Shown here piece after piece: positions 49,690 to 64,000 of a stretch of DNA of 64,000 nt. The first letter of the stretch is position 1, and each line of letters begins with the position of its first letter. Origin of the DNA: Epiperipatus broadwayi (taxonomy: Eukaryota; Onychophora; Udeonychophora; Euonychophora; Peripatidae); the NCBI GenBank assembly GCA_028023455.1, contig JAQFVV010000013.1, positions 5,956,001 to 6,020,000 on the forward strand. Direction: 5' to 3'. Made by a program: the position numbers and the translations under genes. Below the pieces are notes generated by a model. The model was not told the DNA's origin, searched no databases, and saw only the letters and a list, made by a program, of their open reading frames with translations.

Positions 49690-50020
49690 TCTTGCTTGTA
49701 TATGGATTAGATACTTGGACACTTAATAGAAAGACAATACAATGCTTTGATATTATACATTGAATGGACTGGATTTGTTGCTAGAAAAGAGATTAAATTT
49801 AGTTGGACAATTAAAATCTTAAATTGGATATAAAATGCTATTAGAAGATATAGCTGTAGATGAGAAATTGACTCTTAGAGTGAATTTAAAATCATTATAA
49901 AAAACCTTATTGGAATGCTTACTGAAATATTGTGAAAAACTATGGAGCAGAGAAACTGGATTAAATTTGAAGAGATCTTCACTCCACAATGGATAAATAA
50001 TGATGACGATTATTATTTGA
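49690..50020 (+). pseudogene. RTE-type LINE 3' fragment
   Basis: Resembles the last part of the RTE remnant (21880-22300): an ATATGGATTAGATACTTGGAC start corresponding to the RT thumb region, then TTGGACAATTAAAATCTTAAA, GGATTAAATTTGAAGAGATC and an ATGATGACGATTATTA end, typical of RTE tails. Stops throughout. Confidence 0.55.
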
Positions 50021-50295
50021 ATAAAGGATGTGTTTTAAGCTTACAATGTCTGATGAAGGGGTGGTTAAATAATTAACAACTTATGTTTTGTTTTAATTTA
50101 CTGACCTTAATTTATAATATACCCCAAACGCATATATATGATATCGACAATTTTAGACTGTCCTAAATTTTATTCTCTATATTCATCAAACAGATCTTGT
50201 ATTTGAAATAAAACATACACTTATCTTTTTAATCTTTTCAGTAAATGGAAATTTTTGATATGTTAGTTTGCAAAAGTAAGGTTAATCAAACTAGA

Positions 50296-50990
50296 TTGAT
50301 GCTTTCATTATTCTGTTGAAATATTGATTTTCCAAAAATTGATGAACAGCGAAGTAAAAATAAACAATCTATCAATCAGCAGAAAAGCTTCTATTTTATG
50401 TCTTTTAAAATAAGTTACATTTTACAATTTTCATGAATGCTTTTCTTTATAACTTGAAGAAATAATTTAATTAAATATATAAATAAAAACACTTTTTAAA
50501 GCTTAAAACATATCAAGAAAACTTTGTAAATGACATAAATAAAACAAACTATCCACTATATAAGTAAAATATCTTTTAATATTATCTATATGGTGAAGAT
50601 CTCACCAGGATTCTCCTACAGGGCTCACCCTGCTAGATTTTATAACTTGTTCTAATCTTGTTTTATTCTTTAGTTACCCATTCACTGACTAAAAATGGGA
50701 TGATTAGCTAGGTTTCACAAACTGGTTATTAAAATAAAAATATAAGTTTGTTGGAAATTTTTAGCTAATTGGAAAAAATTTCCAAGTTTCATTTAGAGTT
50801 GAAAATTTTTGATAAGTTGGTTTTCAGAAGTTAGACCTAATGCATTTATTTGTCTGCTGAAATATTGCTCGTTCAAAGATTGATAAACATCGAAGTAAAA
50901 ATAAATAATCTATCAACCAATTGCCTTTTTAACATGAATGTTTTTCTTTATAACTTGTTGAAATAATTTAATTAATTATATAATTAAAAC
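50296..50990. repeat. Pair of about 190-bp direct repeats
   Basis: The stretch at 50296-50490 (GAAATATTGATTTTCCAAAAATTG, GAAGTAAAAATAAACAATCT, TTTCTTTATAACTTG..) recurs at 50836-50990 with moderate divergence. Unit separation is about 540 bp. Non-coding, unclassified. Confidence 0.65.
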
Positions 50991-53129
<2,139 letters not shown>

Positions 53130-53391
53130 GTTTCAATAAAGGCTTTATTGATCTCAATGGTTTACATAAGTTTACATCTAGAAAAATTTGAAATTTAACA
53201 TACAATGAATAATATTAGGGTAAACACATATAAATGAATTTAGTGGTTACACTTTGTGGTTAATGAACTATAACAATATAAAAATTAAAAAAAGCAAAAA
53301 TAATCAGAGTTCTAACGTTTGAGGAGCTTATTTAGTTTTGTCCGCATGTCACTTTGAATGTTAATTGTATGATAGTTTTTCTTTGTAGCAT

Positions 53392-56300
53392 TCACAGCAT
53401 TGATGGTTGTTTTAACAATGTCCATGTTGCTGCATATAAGTGGGGGTTGGTTATTATTTTATCTCTATTTCTAATGTGTAGCAGTTTGTTGTTAAATGTA
53501 GCTGGGTGTCGTCTGGTGTTATTGCCAATTAAGAAAGTACATCGGGTGCACCAATATGCATATAGAACAAATGTGGCTGCCCTAATGCTAGGTATTGATC
53601 TTACCTGAAAAGCAGCCATTATGTGATTAATGATTGTACCCGGTTTTCTGTAGGTGTTACACATCATCTGTCGTATTTGGTTAAGTGCTACACATTGATA
53701 AATAAAGTGGTCCAGTGTCTCTTCTGCTCGATGGCAGAGTCCACAGAAAAGGTCAATAGATATATACATTCTTTTATGATAAAGAAAGTGGGTTGTTGGC
53801 AAGGCAATGAGATTGATTTTCATGATAAAATCAAAGTATTTGGGCTCTAGAGCCCATTTTTTATATTCCTTGAGTAGTCTCTTGTTGTTAATTCCTAGCA
53901 TAGGTTGTATAACATTAGTATCTGCTTCTCTGTTTATTAAACCATAAATATCCCAGTATGAATACTTATGCAAATACTGTTCTGGAATCTTGTCTGTGGT
54001 TTTGCATTGGTATATAATGTTGGTGAAAAAGGAACCTTTTGGAGGTGGTCTATCTGTTGGAGTAACTTCTAGCAAGTGGTTAATTTTGGGGTATTTGGCA
54101 AGTATTGTGATTATTGAGTTCCTTAACTTCTGTATTTGAAAAACATTGATGTTGTGCAAGCCAAGTCCATTTTTTATTAGAGGTTGGCTAAGTTTTTTTG
54201 TGGAAATTGCTACTGTTTTTCTGGCCCAAAGTAGTTTATTATATATGGTTTTAATTTTTGAAATGAACCCCTTTGAGAATGAAATAACCGGTACATAGTA
54301 AGTTATTTTGGTTGTGATAAGCTGGTTAATTAATTGTACTTTGGAATATAGTGAAAGATATGCCTTGGACAAGGAGTTTATAATTTTTGTGGCTTCTTCT
54401 TTAAGTTTATTTTGGATATGACATCTCATTCCTGTAATTCCCATATGAAATGGGAACCCAAGGAAAGAGTTTGGTTTTGATTTGTAAATTGATGTACATG
54501 GTTTACCAGTGTATAGAGACCAGGCTGTGGTTTTTGCTGGATTAAATGATAATTCATATTTTTGTGAATATTCTTGTAATATCTTTTGGAGTTGCGGTAT
54601 TTGTTTTTTTGATGTTAGGAATATGGTAACATCATCCATATAGGCGATGCATGTAGTGCGCTGTGTTGTGTCTGGTATCTCGATCCCAGTAAATGCATTT
54701 TGTATGCTTTTAATAAGGGTATTGATGTAAAATATAAACAATAGTGAACTAAGAGGGGATCCTTGGGATATAGATTTGGTGGGTGTGAAAGATGGTGAGT
54801 TTCTTCCATTTAAAGTTATATGGATCTCTCTGTTCAGAAGCAGGTTAGCAATTATATATAGATGTGTTTTAGGAATTTCTGTGTCTTTTAGCATTTTTAG
54901 AAGTGTGTATATATTGACTGAGTCAAATGCAGCTTCTATATCAAGCTGCACAACAATGGGTCCGTATTTTTCCCACTGTTTTACTGTTTCTAGAATTGCT
55001 TTGAAGAATAAAGCTGCTTCTGTTGTTGAAGAGTTTTCTTTGCATATTGTGCTTCGGAGATAAGTGGCATTATATACGGTTCAATCTCATCTTTAATAAT
55101 TTTCTCCATAATTTTGATCGGCAAATGTCCCATAGATATTGGTCTGAGGTCTGTAATAGGTGGAATAATTGCTTTATTTTTATTATAGGTACTATGGCTA
55201 TTGGATAGACACCCTCCATGGGTTGAATTTGTTGCGCTAGATGGTTTGCTAACTGACACAAATATTCTGTTGTGAATTTGCTTAGATGCTTTAATACAAA
55301 CAATGGAACTCCAGGACTACCTGGATGGCAAGCGTTTCGAATAGTATTTAGTTTTGTTGTGAATAGATCTTTTGTGAATGGGGTTTTTGTCTCTGGTGGG
55401 CCAAACAGATTATGTGGTATTTTATATGGTTGTCTTTCTTGTAATTTCTCTTTAAAATATTCAAAAATTGGCATAATCATATTGTGTCCTGCATATGTTC
55501 CATTATTTGTAAATAGTGCCATTGGCACTTTTACATCTGGTTAGTTCCCCAGCGCCCATCTTATATAATCTCTTGTCCAAGTGTGTGGCCTGGTTAGGCA
55601 TACCTTGCTTTTCTTTATCTTCAGATAGCTTTTGAGTTCTTCACATGCTTTATTGTATGCATGTGTAAGCTTGAATATATACTGCTGGGTGCAGTGTGAT
55701 GGGTTAATCATGATTATTCTCTGGTGTAACTGATCTGCCAGAGACAAAAGTCTTGATGGTGGAGGTTGTTTTTTTGTTATATGGTTGATATTAAAGGACA
55801 ACATTCCCATAAATGCTAGATATTTCTGGACTGGGTTCAAAGTCATATCTTTGATTTTGTTTAGCATTATGTAGGTCTCAGAGAACAGAAATTCAGGGGT
55901 TGTTTCTGGGAGTAAAACTCTTATTGTTCTTGTAAGTGGAAAGGGTGATATTTGAATTTGGTCACAGTCAATTGTGACTATTTGAGCTGAGTGATCGGAA
56001 AAAGTTGAGGGAGTTAGTTTTATTTCAATAAGATGGTGAAGCATTGGAGAATAAAAGCACAGATCAATAAGTGAAGAGAAGCGATTATTGTGGAAAGAGA
56101 TGGCATCATCTGGCAAAAAACCTTGGCCACTCATTAGTGGTATGTTTATTCTGTGAAGCCAACGTTGGGTAAATTCCTGATATTTTAAATTAAAATCTCC
56201 AATTAAGATGGTTGGGTTTGAAGTTGTAGCTAACCTTGAATTAATGTTTGCAATTATGGTATCTATTTTTTTATCCTGTAAAGGCATATATACAAAAACC

Positions 56301-56623
56301 AGATTTATTGTTATGCTTTTTTGGTTGAAGGTTGCAATTAATAAGTTCATGTCAATGTGAATTATTTTGAACATTGTGAATGGGCAATTTCTAGCAATTA
56401 TGAGTCCAGTTCCAGCTGAGGGAGAGGAAGAGTCTCTGGAGCATGCACAGAAACCTTCCATATTTAAATGTTTGGCTGGGTCAGTTTGTGATCCAGCATA
56501 AATTTTGGTCTCAAGTATACCAAGCAAGTGTGGTTGTATATCCTTGATCCAATGTTTTAACTTATTAATTTTTGAGGTTGAGTTCAAACCCCTGACATTG
56601 ATTGCCGCAATTTTTATTTTCAT
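53392..56623 (-). pseudogene. ORF2 (APE endonuclease + RT) of LINE copy 3
   Basis: ATG 56623, MKIKIAAINVRGLN. APE motifs: NVRGLNS, GILETK, GTGLIIARN, LIGDFN, SLIDLCFYSP and STFSDHSAQ. The first 360 codons are open to a TAA at 55541-55543, just after TRDYIRWALGN; the same frame continues to about 55200. A shift there leads to DLRPISMGHLPIKIMEKII, and another near 55000 leads into VVQLDIEAAFDSV, NLLLNREIH, ISQGSPLSSLLF and the intact catalytic CIAYMDDVTIFL. A long C-terminal region follows with the finger FCGLCHRAEETLDHFIYQC. The last 519 codons (54951-53392) are uninterrupted. Function: target-primed reverse transcription. Broken by one stop and two shifts. Confidence 0.85.
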
Positions 56624-56651
56624 TATATGTTTTTTGATTGAGATTTAAATA

Positions 56652-58175
56652 TTAGGGTTGATCTGGTGTTTCTTTCCATTCATTCTCATATTCCATTTCC
56701 AGATCTTCATCTGTTTCCACTGTAGTTGTATTGTTGTGATCAGAAAGGCTAAGGTTGGCTTCTGTTTTGATTTTTTTGGGCCCTCTATTTTTCTTTGGTG
56801 GGTGGCCTGGTCTTCTTCTTTGTTCTGTGTCAGCTTTGGTGATTTGAGGCATATTTGGAGTGATAGCTTTCATAATTTCCATTGTTGTATTATTTTTAAT
56901 ATTGGGTGTTTGGTGTGTTATATATATTTTTACTTGATCACTATTACTGTGTGAGTTTATTTGTTCTTTTATTATCTCTTTTTCATCGGTATTTTTGGTA
57001 GGCTGACTTAGATTGTGCGCTATTTTTTCCATTGGAGCCTCTTGAGGTTCTCGACTTTCTGTTTTTTTATCAGTGGGGGTTTGAATTCTATTGGTTGATT
57101 TTGTTGATAAATCCAGAATTTCAGGTGCTGGCAACATGTGTGCAGTTTTTTTATTATTCAATTGCTGTTGATCTGTGGTTTTTTTATTAATTTTTTCTTG
57201 TTTATTAGTTGTTTTCGTTATCTGTTTTGTACTGTTTGATTCCAGTTGGTGAGCTTCTGTTGGTTGATCTTCAGAGCTCGGTTGGTTTTTTTGGTTGATT
57301 TTGGTGTTGCAATCGATTGCTAAGTGTCCGGTTTCATCCTAAGCAAAACATCTCGGCCTTAATCCTTTTATGTGAATAGTCAGTATTGCATTCTGGTCAA
57401 TTATTTGTGTTGGAATATCCTCCGGGTTTACATTGTCATTCAGCTTTATTTTGAAATGAAAGTTGTTGCTGAAAACCGGTATGGGGGTGTCGGATAAGTA
57501 GATTTGTTTTATATAAATAGCTTTGCCAAATGACTGTATTAATTTTTGAAAATCCTGAATAGTATATCTGAAGTAAGTGTTTTTAATTATTCCGTTACAA
57601 TAGTTTTGCAAGCTTTGATCGACTATTATTAGCGCGTAGCTTCCCAAAGTTTTTACTTTAGTTTGAAATCTTGCACGCTGATGTTCATCAAAAAACTGAA
57701 TTGCAACGTATCGCGAGTTTGGATGCTCTCCAATACTAGAGACTGTATCCCACAATGCTGTTGCTGTCAGCTCCTCGTAAAGAAGCTCTCTGGGGAATTT
57801 ATAGAGTGTTAAAGTCCTATCAGTGACAGCTAACACTAATGATCTCGGTGAAAAAAATTTTTGGAAAGTTGCGAATAATTTTTTTGGGATGGTGCTGTTG
57901 AAATTAACATTTATTTCTTGCAGTTCATCTTGATTTCATATCGTTGGGGAGGGCTCTTCATTATTGTTTTCCATGAGGTTTAAATTATTTATGTCGGCTT
58001 GATTTACCTTCCTAAATCTTGCTGTCTGTGTTAATGCTGGACTTGTTTCGATGCTGAGAAGCTGCTGGTTTATTTTTGTTACGTTTGCGTATGTTTTTGC
58101 GATAGTGGCAGTTTTCATTTTATCGCCGTTTGTTTGAGCGCAATTTACGTCGTTTGCTTCTTGACGCGACGCCAT
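56652..58175 (-). pseudogene. ORF1 of LINE copy 3, two in-frame stops
   Basis: One frame from ATG 58175 (MASRQEANDVNC) to the stop at 56652, about 507 codons, with no frameshift but two stops: TGA at 57936 and TAG at 57339. The middle region (57836-57339) holds LYKFPRELLYEEL and a folded, RRM-like succession of hydrophobic stretches. The TAG falls exactly where the second Cys of a CCHC knuckle should be: CFA-stop-DETGHLAIDC. The C-terminal third is Asn/Thr/Glu-rich with a basic, AT-hook-like RRRPGHPPKKNRGPKKIK and an acidic end. ORF2 begins 28 bases after the stop. Expected role is RNA/DNA binding in the retrotransposition particle. Confidence 0.75.
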
Positions 58176-58393
58176 GCTTGTTTATGACGTTAGAATTTAT
58201 TTTTTGTTATGAATGACCGTTTTACTTACTTTTTGCTAGAAAAACAACTGTTCAGTAATTAGCCATCGCTGTCTTTATCTATCACAGATATATATCACAG
58301 TTTTTAAGTGTGAAAACGATTAGAATATGGGGAAAAAAAGATTATTAATAAGACCTTCGTTCTTGATGACTTAGGCATACACGCGCATGCGCC

Positions 58394-58397
<4 letters not shown>

Positions 58398-58458
<61 letters not shown>
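58398..58458. repeat. (TTA)n array at the 5' end of LINE copy 3
   Basis: About 20 perfect TTA units directly adjoining the GGCGCATGCGCG start of the LINE, after a short T run. It is the counterpart of the array at 52782-53128. Confidence 0.95.
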
Positions 58459-59949
58459 GATGAATGTTTTAGTGATTTGTATTTAAAGGGATTTTAAATT
58501 TAGTTTTATTTTTTGTTTGTGATTATGTATTTTAAGTAATTATTGATGATTTCTTTGTAATAAAACATATTCTTTATTTCTAGAAGTTAAAGGGTGATAT
58601 TGGAAATACTTTTGTAACTATTATTATTGAATTGTTAATTTTATTACAATGTACATCTTATTCTTGGCAGTATGTCAAAATATTTCTACCATATTAAGTC
58701 AGCATTTAGGATAAATACCAGTCTAGAAATTAACTATCATAATAAGAGTTAAATTATCACGTGGTAATGGAATGCCACAGGAATAAAAAAATAGCCGTGT
58801 CTTATTAATTACAAATATTTTCTTACCACATGATCCATTGTTAATTACTGATAAAGTTATAATAAAAAATATAATCTCAGTAAAATTGTACATAGTTATA
58901 AAAGAAATTATTAGTCCAATAAGTTGTACTTTTGGTCATCATAAATAGGAGGTGTGCATGGAATGGGTAACAACCAAATACCTGTGAGCCAACTGATACA
59001 TATATGATATGATGGTATATCTTATGTTAATGATTGGTTGATAAGTGATTGTTACAATATATATCTTCATTTTATATACAAAAGTTTGTTAAATGGTTCT
59101 CCTGGATTACTTCAATCAATCCTACTAACCAACTTAAAGACAAACACAATATTTGATTGAATATTTTTTCTTCTTTTTTAAAACTAAGATTTTTATTACA
59201 TCATAAAATTAATACACATTTATTGTTATCTGCATGATAATCAAGAATGAATATCTTGCACATGATATATGGTGATTTGCTTTACCAAGGCTATTTTACA
59301 AAGTATAACAATTTTAATAACACTGTAAATAAACTACAGCTTACCAAGTATGTAATGTTCATAATATAAACCTGTTTATGGAATAACCAAGTCCAGAAAC
59401 AGTATTTATAACAACTTACAAGCCCAATTTTTAGAGAATTATTTAAATGAACTTGCAAATAATGCTCCTTACTTATATCATTGCCTATCTATTTGAACAG
59501 TAATATTTTTGGTTTGATTGTTCTATGAATATGTTAGCTGTACAAAAAATATATGCAGTAGAGTCACAATACCTGCTATATTTTGTTCTCCTTGCATCAT
59601 CTTTTGGTGAAAAACTTTGATTTGAATAGAATATGTATATTGTTTATGGATATATATATATCACAAGATGCCTTTTTATATATATAGTATGCATATATAA
59701 ATTAAGGTTATAGTATAAAAAATATAGTTATTAATAACGAACTTAGGGGTAAATTTATATTGATTACATTGAGTGTGTGTTCATTCATTCAGCCACTGAA
59801 AAAATAAAAAACCAAAAAAATTACTGCTATAAATTTATTTAAAAATTGATAGTGAAATGTCTGACTTTCATTCCAATTAAATATACTCAAGGCGATAACC
59901 TTTTTTTTATATAACTTTTTTCTCTGATAGAAAGGTAATAATGGTCTTA

Positions 59950-60300
59950 ATGATTTTTATTAGTCATTCATTAGACTAGATATTATCTGCTTAATGAATA
60001 GCATTTCTGTAATGTAACTTCATTACACCACTCTCACAAAAGATAGAGACCAGTTTCTATTCACTTTTAACACTTTGTGGAGAGGTATAATCATAAACAC
60101 ATGCAAAAAAGTTATAAATTGACCCAGATCAAATCTCATATACATATCTTTAGTATTGTTCAGTATTTATAGGCAGCCAATTATTGTTCTCACTATGTTG
60201 ACACAAACCACTTGATGGAAGTAGATTAATAATTTTTATTAGTCATTCATTAGACTAGAGATTATTCTCTTAATGAATAATATTTATCTAATGTAATTTT
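59950..60300. repeat. Pair of about 75-bp direct repeats
   Basis: ATTTTTATTAGTCATTCATT and AGACTAGATATTAT..CTTAATGAATA at about 59950-60025 recur at about 60230-60300, separated by about 280 bp. Confidence 0.8.
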
Positions 60301-60724
60301 ATTCAATTGATAATATCATAGGATAATAACTTTTATACAATAGAGAGTTTATTCATAATAAACAATATTTTAAATATAAAATTAAAATATAATTACAGTA
60401 TAGTATTTAATTTAATTTTCATCCAGTGTCTCTGCAAGATAATCAATAAATTCAACAATGACACAATCAAAATAAAGTTTAATGATTACAAAAGCAGTAA
60501 AAAAGTGTTTCATTCAGTACAATAAATAATTAAAAGGCTATTTTAGTAACATACAACCAAATACTGTATAATAAATAACATTTTTGTAATGTTGGTCTTG
60601 TAAAGTTGCTTATTAATTATTGTAACTAAATTTATAATTATGATGATCATTTTGCATTGAATAAGCAATCTAATAAAGAAAAAGTATGCCAAAATGTTTA
60701 TAAGTTGAAAATAACACTGCATTT

Positions 60725-60815
60725 GTTGTTGTTATTATTATTACTCTTCTTCTTCTCCTCCTTCTTTTCCTCTCTCTTCTCCTTCTTCTTCCTCTTCTTC
60801 TTCTTTTTCTAGATA
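60725..60815. repeat. Pyrimidine-rich TTC/TCC tract with TTG/TTA lead-in
   Basis: (TTG)3(TTA)n passes into about 75 bases of nearly pure pyrimidine. It is the reverse-complement pattern of 29890-30022, where AAT units pass into AAG/AGG. Confidence 0.8.
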
Positions 60816-61887
60816 AGCACAATACACTATTAATAATATTAGTTTACATAATAACAAATTCAGTAGACATAATTGCTCTACTAACCTAAAAAGTGTTGCA
60901 AACAATAATATTAGTTCAGAGTTTGGATCATTAAAAAAAAAAAAACAAGACTGGTAGTGACACTGGAATAAAAAGTTCTAATTCTTAAACAAATAATAGG
61001 AATGTTTTACTTTCCAAACAATACATTGGACTGGCTTGGATATATAGAAAGACAAGTAAAGAAGAGAGTGGAACCACTCCTTTCTTGTTAAATTCTCAGT
61101 CTCAGTAGTTGGGATCTGATTGGCTAAGCGCTTGAGAGGTTTGCACTCTCTCAGTTTAATAAAAAAGATAATTTTATGGATAAATCACAACTTTGTCGCA
61201 CTAAGGGAAACTCTAATTTATATCTTATAAATAGTAGTCTTCTAGTTTCACTTCAGATATATATATTCTAGTAACACTTCTCATCAATTTTTTAATAGCA
61301 AATCAGTTAGTTGTTTAACAAAGAGGATTACTTAAAATATACATAGTTTAAACCATAATTCCAGATGACATTTTAAATAAATTTTATAATGCAAATTTTA
61401 CTAATTATTCTTCTAAATTTAAATAAAATATTTCTAAAGATATTGATGAACTTAGGTTTGAAAGACTGTTTTCGTAAAGAAGTCTTAATAATGATAACCA
61501 TTCATACTTGATTAAGGATAATGTTAAATATCATAAATATTAGATTTAAATATAATAATAAATGTTAAATCTACTGATATAACAAGATTTTTGGAACCAC
61601 ACTTCAGGTTAAAGTTACATGTATTAATTAAGGTTAACATGTTTAACTCTTTTTGTATCAATTCCCAAACATAATAAGCATTAGGAGTTTATTTCTAGTT
61701 TTTTTATGGCCTTATAGTGCTACGTAAAAATTTTTTTTTATGGCTTATTGGCCAATTCATTAATACTTTCTGATTAACTTCTTCTACCAATATTACCCTT
61801 CATTAATATTATTTCTTCTTACTTTTTCTTAATTATTATTTGTTATTATTTTTCTTATATTATGTTTGGGAATTTTTTGTTTTTATA

Positions 61888-62410
61888 TAAACATTTATGG
61901 AATGAGGACTAAGGCTGAAAAAATAAAGCAGTTCTTCAGTTCTGAAAAAATTGATATGGTTTTTATCTCAGAAACATGGCTTTATCATATTTTGATATTT
62001 TTTATGGATAAAAAGTGTAAAGTACTTTGACTAGATAGACCTTATAATGTTGTTTCCAGAAGGGAGGCATTCTCATTGCCCTTAAATGTGATTTTATACA
62101 TAAGTATATTCCTATTTCATCATCATTGTGTGAAGCTATTTGGGGTAAAATATATTTAGAAGATAATGTTAACCTTTTGGGTAGTGTCAACATAAAACCA
62201 AAATTATCCTTTTTAGAATTTAATCAATTTCTTTGTGTTTTTGAAGATTTTTTAATTGAATACAAATCATATATTGTCATTACTGATAATTTTAATAATT
62301 TGGATTTATACTCAGGTAATACTTTAATAGATTTAATGTTAGTTTCTTTCAAAGCATTGAGAATGATTCAGTTTTGTAATTTATTAAACCAAAAACAATT
62401 TAATATTTAA
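61888..62410 (+). pseudogene. LINE endonuclease (APE) fragment of a different lineage
   Basis: Plus-strand text NIYGMRTKAEKIKQF then KIDMVFISETWL corresponds to the APE start N-x-x-G-(L/M)-R and the SETWL motif of CR1/Jockey-like LINEs, not to the NVRGLN/ETK type of the three large LINEs here. After a shift the frame at 62126-62410 continues to a degenerate VITDNFNNLD where active enzymes have GDFN, then TLIDLMLVS. Only the endonuclease N-terminal half is present; no RT follows. Dead fragment. Confidence 0.6.
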
Positions 62411-64000
62411 ATTTTAATACATGCTGAACTTTTTCAGAAATGTACAGTAATCATACTAAAAATATTTTTCTTTAAATACATATTTTTAAAAAAATTCCTA
62501 TTGAACTTGCAAGAACTACAACACAGGTTACAAATGTCCAGACTACAAGCAGTACCTAGTACCACTTCTAAAAAGAGTACTTGTTTTATATAAATATTTT
62601 AAATTTGATTTTTTATTATAAACATTATTTATAATAAATGTTAAATATTTGTATTAAAAAACTATAGTCACAAAGTTACAAAATTGAAGAAATAAAATTA
62701 TTTTTGTTTAGTTGATTTCTTACAATCAGTTATTATAACAACATAAATTTGCTTTTTATTACTATATTCATTAATTACAATAATTTTAAAGAAAAAAAGA
62801 TTTAAAAAAGATTTTTTTTTACAATTGTTTAGACAACAAATAATGTGAGATACCACTAAATAAAAAAAGGGGGCATAAAATGTATACTATGTGAGGTAAA
62901 TTTAAACTAATTTAATTTTTGCAAAATAGAGACATAAGTAGGAAGATATTGAGATTCAATTTAAAAACTAATATGAAATTAAGGTTTTTGAAACTTGATA
63001 ATGGTATTATAAAGTTCTCATAACAATTGGGGTGTATTAATAATATTTAAATTGCTAGAATTTATTCTTTGTGTTTTCTATTAAAAATTAGATTCTTTGA
63101 CTTGCTAAAAATTGCAAACAAAATTTTATCTGACAAGTTTGAGACTATGAATATGACCTTCTAGGTTGAAAGCATTGCTCATCTACGTATTGTTTAACTG
63201 AAATAACTACGATCATTTTTTTTAAAAGCAAATGAACACTACTAATAAAATCTTTACTGATATCAACAATATTTTTCCTGCTCTGTCAGTTATTAAATTT
63301 ACATTATTATCTTTTAATCTAGATTTAGTATGGTTAATTAATTAAAATGTATAATTGTTTGCACTCCAATCTTTTATTTTATATTATATACATATTTAAA
63401 ATATAAAAAGTGTGATTTTAAAATTAAAAAACTTCTACCATACTTGTAATTGTAAGTCTACATAAATAGCTGTTGTTTTACTCAGCTTTAAAAAAATAAT
63501 AATTATTTAATATTTATGAAAATAGAAAATGATTTCAATATGGAGCAGCCAATATTCAGTAAAATATTTTTTTTCTGTATTCCTTTTCTTTAGAACACCT
63601 GTGCAATATTTTTAATTGTCATAGCATTACAAATAAGTAAGTTTAATTTGAAATTGTAATTAGCAATTTTTGTGAATTTAAGTTGAATGTTTGTAAATAA
63701 TGTTAGTATCTTTCATTAGCAGTCTCTATGTCAGTTTCTATAAGAATTAAATAAAGTAATGAATTAATGTATGATATAATTAAATTGTCTTTCTTGCACA
63801 GTATATTTCAAATTAGGAAGCAATAAGAGCTCATGAAAGTCAAAGAGCATTACTTCTTGAATTTCTTCAATTTTAAATATCTTATTTATTTCAGAGTATA
63901 TGCACCCAGGAATGATATTTCAGGGTACATGTGTAAAGAGTGATGTTGATGAAACATTACAAAAATAAAATATAGCTCATAGAGAGACTAGCTACCAGTA
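62411..64000. other. AT-rich stretch to the window end, no gene recognised
   Basis: Very AT-rich with runs of A and T. No frame, repeat pair or RNA gene is convincing. Confidence 0.45.

Larger units (their letters stand above)
58459..61887. other. AT-rich stretch with minor repeats, no gene recognised
   Basis: Contains the 75-bp direct repeat and the pyrimidine tract listed separately, and a somewhat less AT-rich patch near 61060-61150. No reading frame or RNA gene I can support. Confidence 0.45.

Overview
The window is eukaryotic, repeat-dominated nuclear DNA, about three quarters A+T by eye. It shows no operons, ribosome binding sites, rRNA or CRISPR arrays. Almost everything recognisable is a transposable element: LTR retrotransposons of Ty3/gypsy type, several lineages of LINE, a hAT-type MITE, TTAA-flanked foldback elements, a tRNA-derived SINE scrap and very long microsatellites. 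This fits an AT-rich invertebrate animal genome; I cannot choose between groups such as cephalopods, spiders or hemipterans from the sequence. No host gene is certain; a few exon-like stretches are listed at low confidence.

Layout. 1-1746: decayed Ty3/gypsy pol on the minus strand (RNase H, RT, protease, read right to left). 1747-16417: a nested block. Two 2.7 kb non-coding direct repeats (1747-4447 and 13736-16417) enclose a minus-strand gag (12152-11253). The interior is interrupted by a complete LTR retrotransposon (4703-11218) with 1.73 kb LTRs, TG...CA ends, a 4-bp GTAT target duplication, a tRNA-Pro-like primer site and a polypurine tract. It carries only a gag-like ORF and no recognisable pol. 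16418-20860: AT-rich DNA with a possible last exon of a host gene (17914-18006) and a TTAA-flanked foldback MITE (19157-19684). 20870-22330: dead RTE-type LINE. 22850-29690: two diverged copies of an unclassified repeat, one split by a 1.7 kb segment whose second copy lies inverted at 34285-35425. 30500-31028: hAT MITE with a perfect 8-bp target duplication. 32917-33590: compound TATC microsatellite.

35990-58395 is dominated by three related APE-type, two-ORF LINEs: a dead, 5'-truncated copy on minus (35990-39373), a near-complete copy on plus (about 41190-47307) and a near-complete copy on minus (53129-58395). All share an APE endonuclease, an RT and a C-terminal CCHC finger. The last copy lies exactly between two (TTA)n arrays, a 347-bp array at its 3' end and a 61-bp array at its 5' end, suggesting a TAA-microsatellite-targeted lineage. 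A large foldback repeat lies at 47750-48492. 58459-64000 is AT-rich with a fragment of a fourth LINE type (61888-62410).

No set of genes works together as a host pathway. The functional logic is that of retroelement life cycles (gag, protease/RT/RNase H, LTRs; ORF1 and ORF2 of LINEs), and every copy carries disabling lesions.
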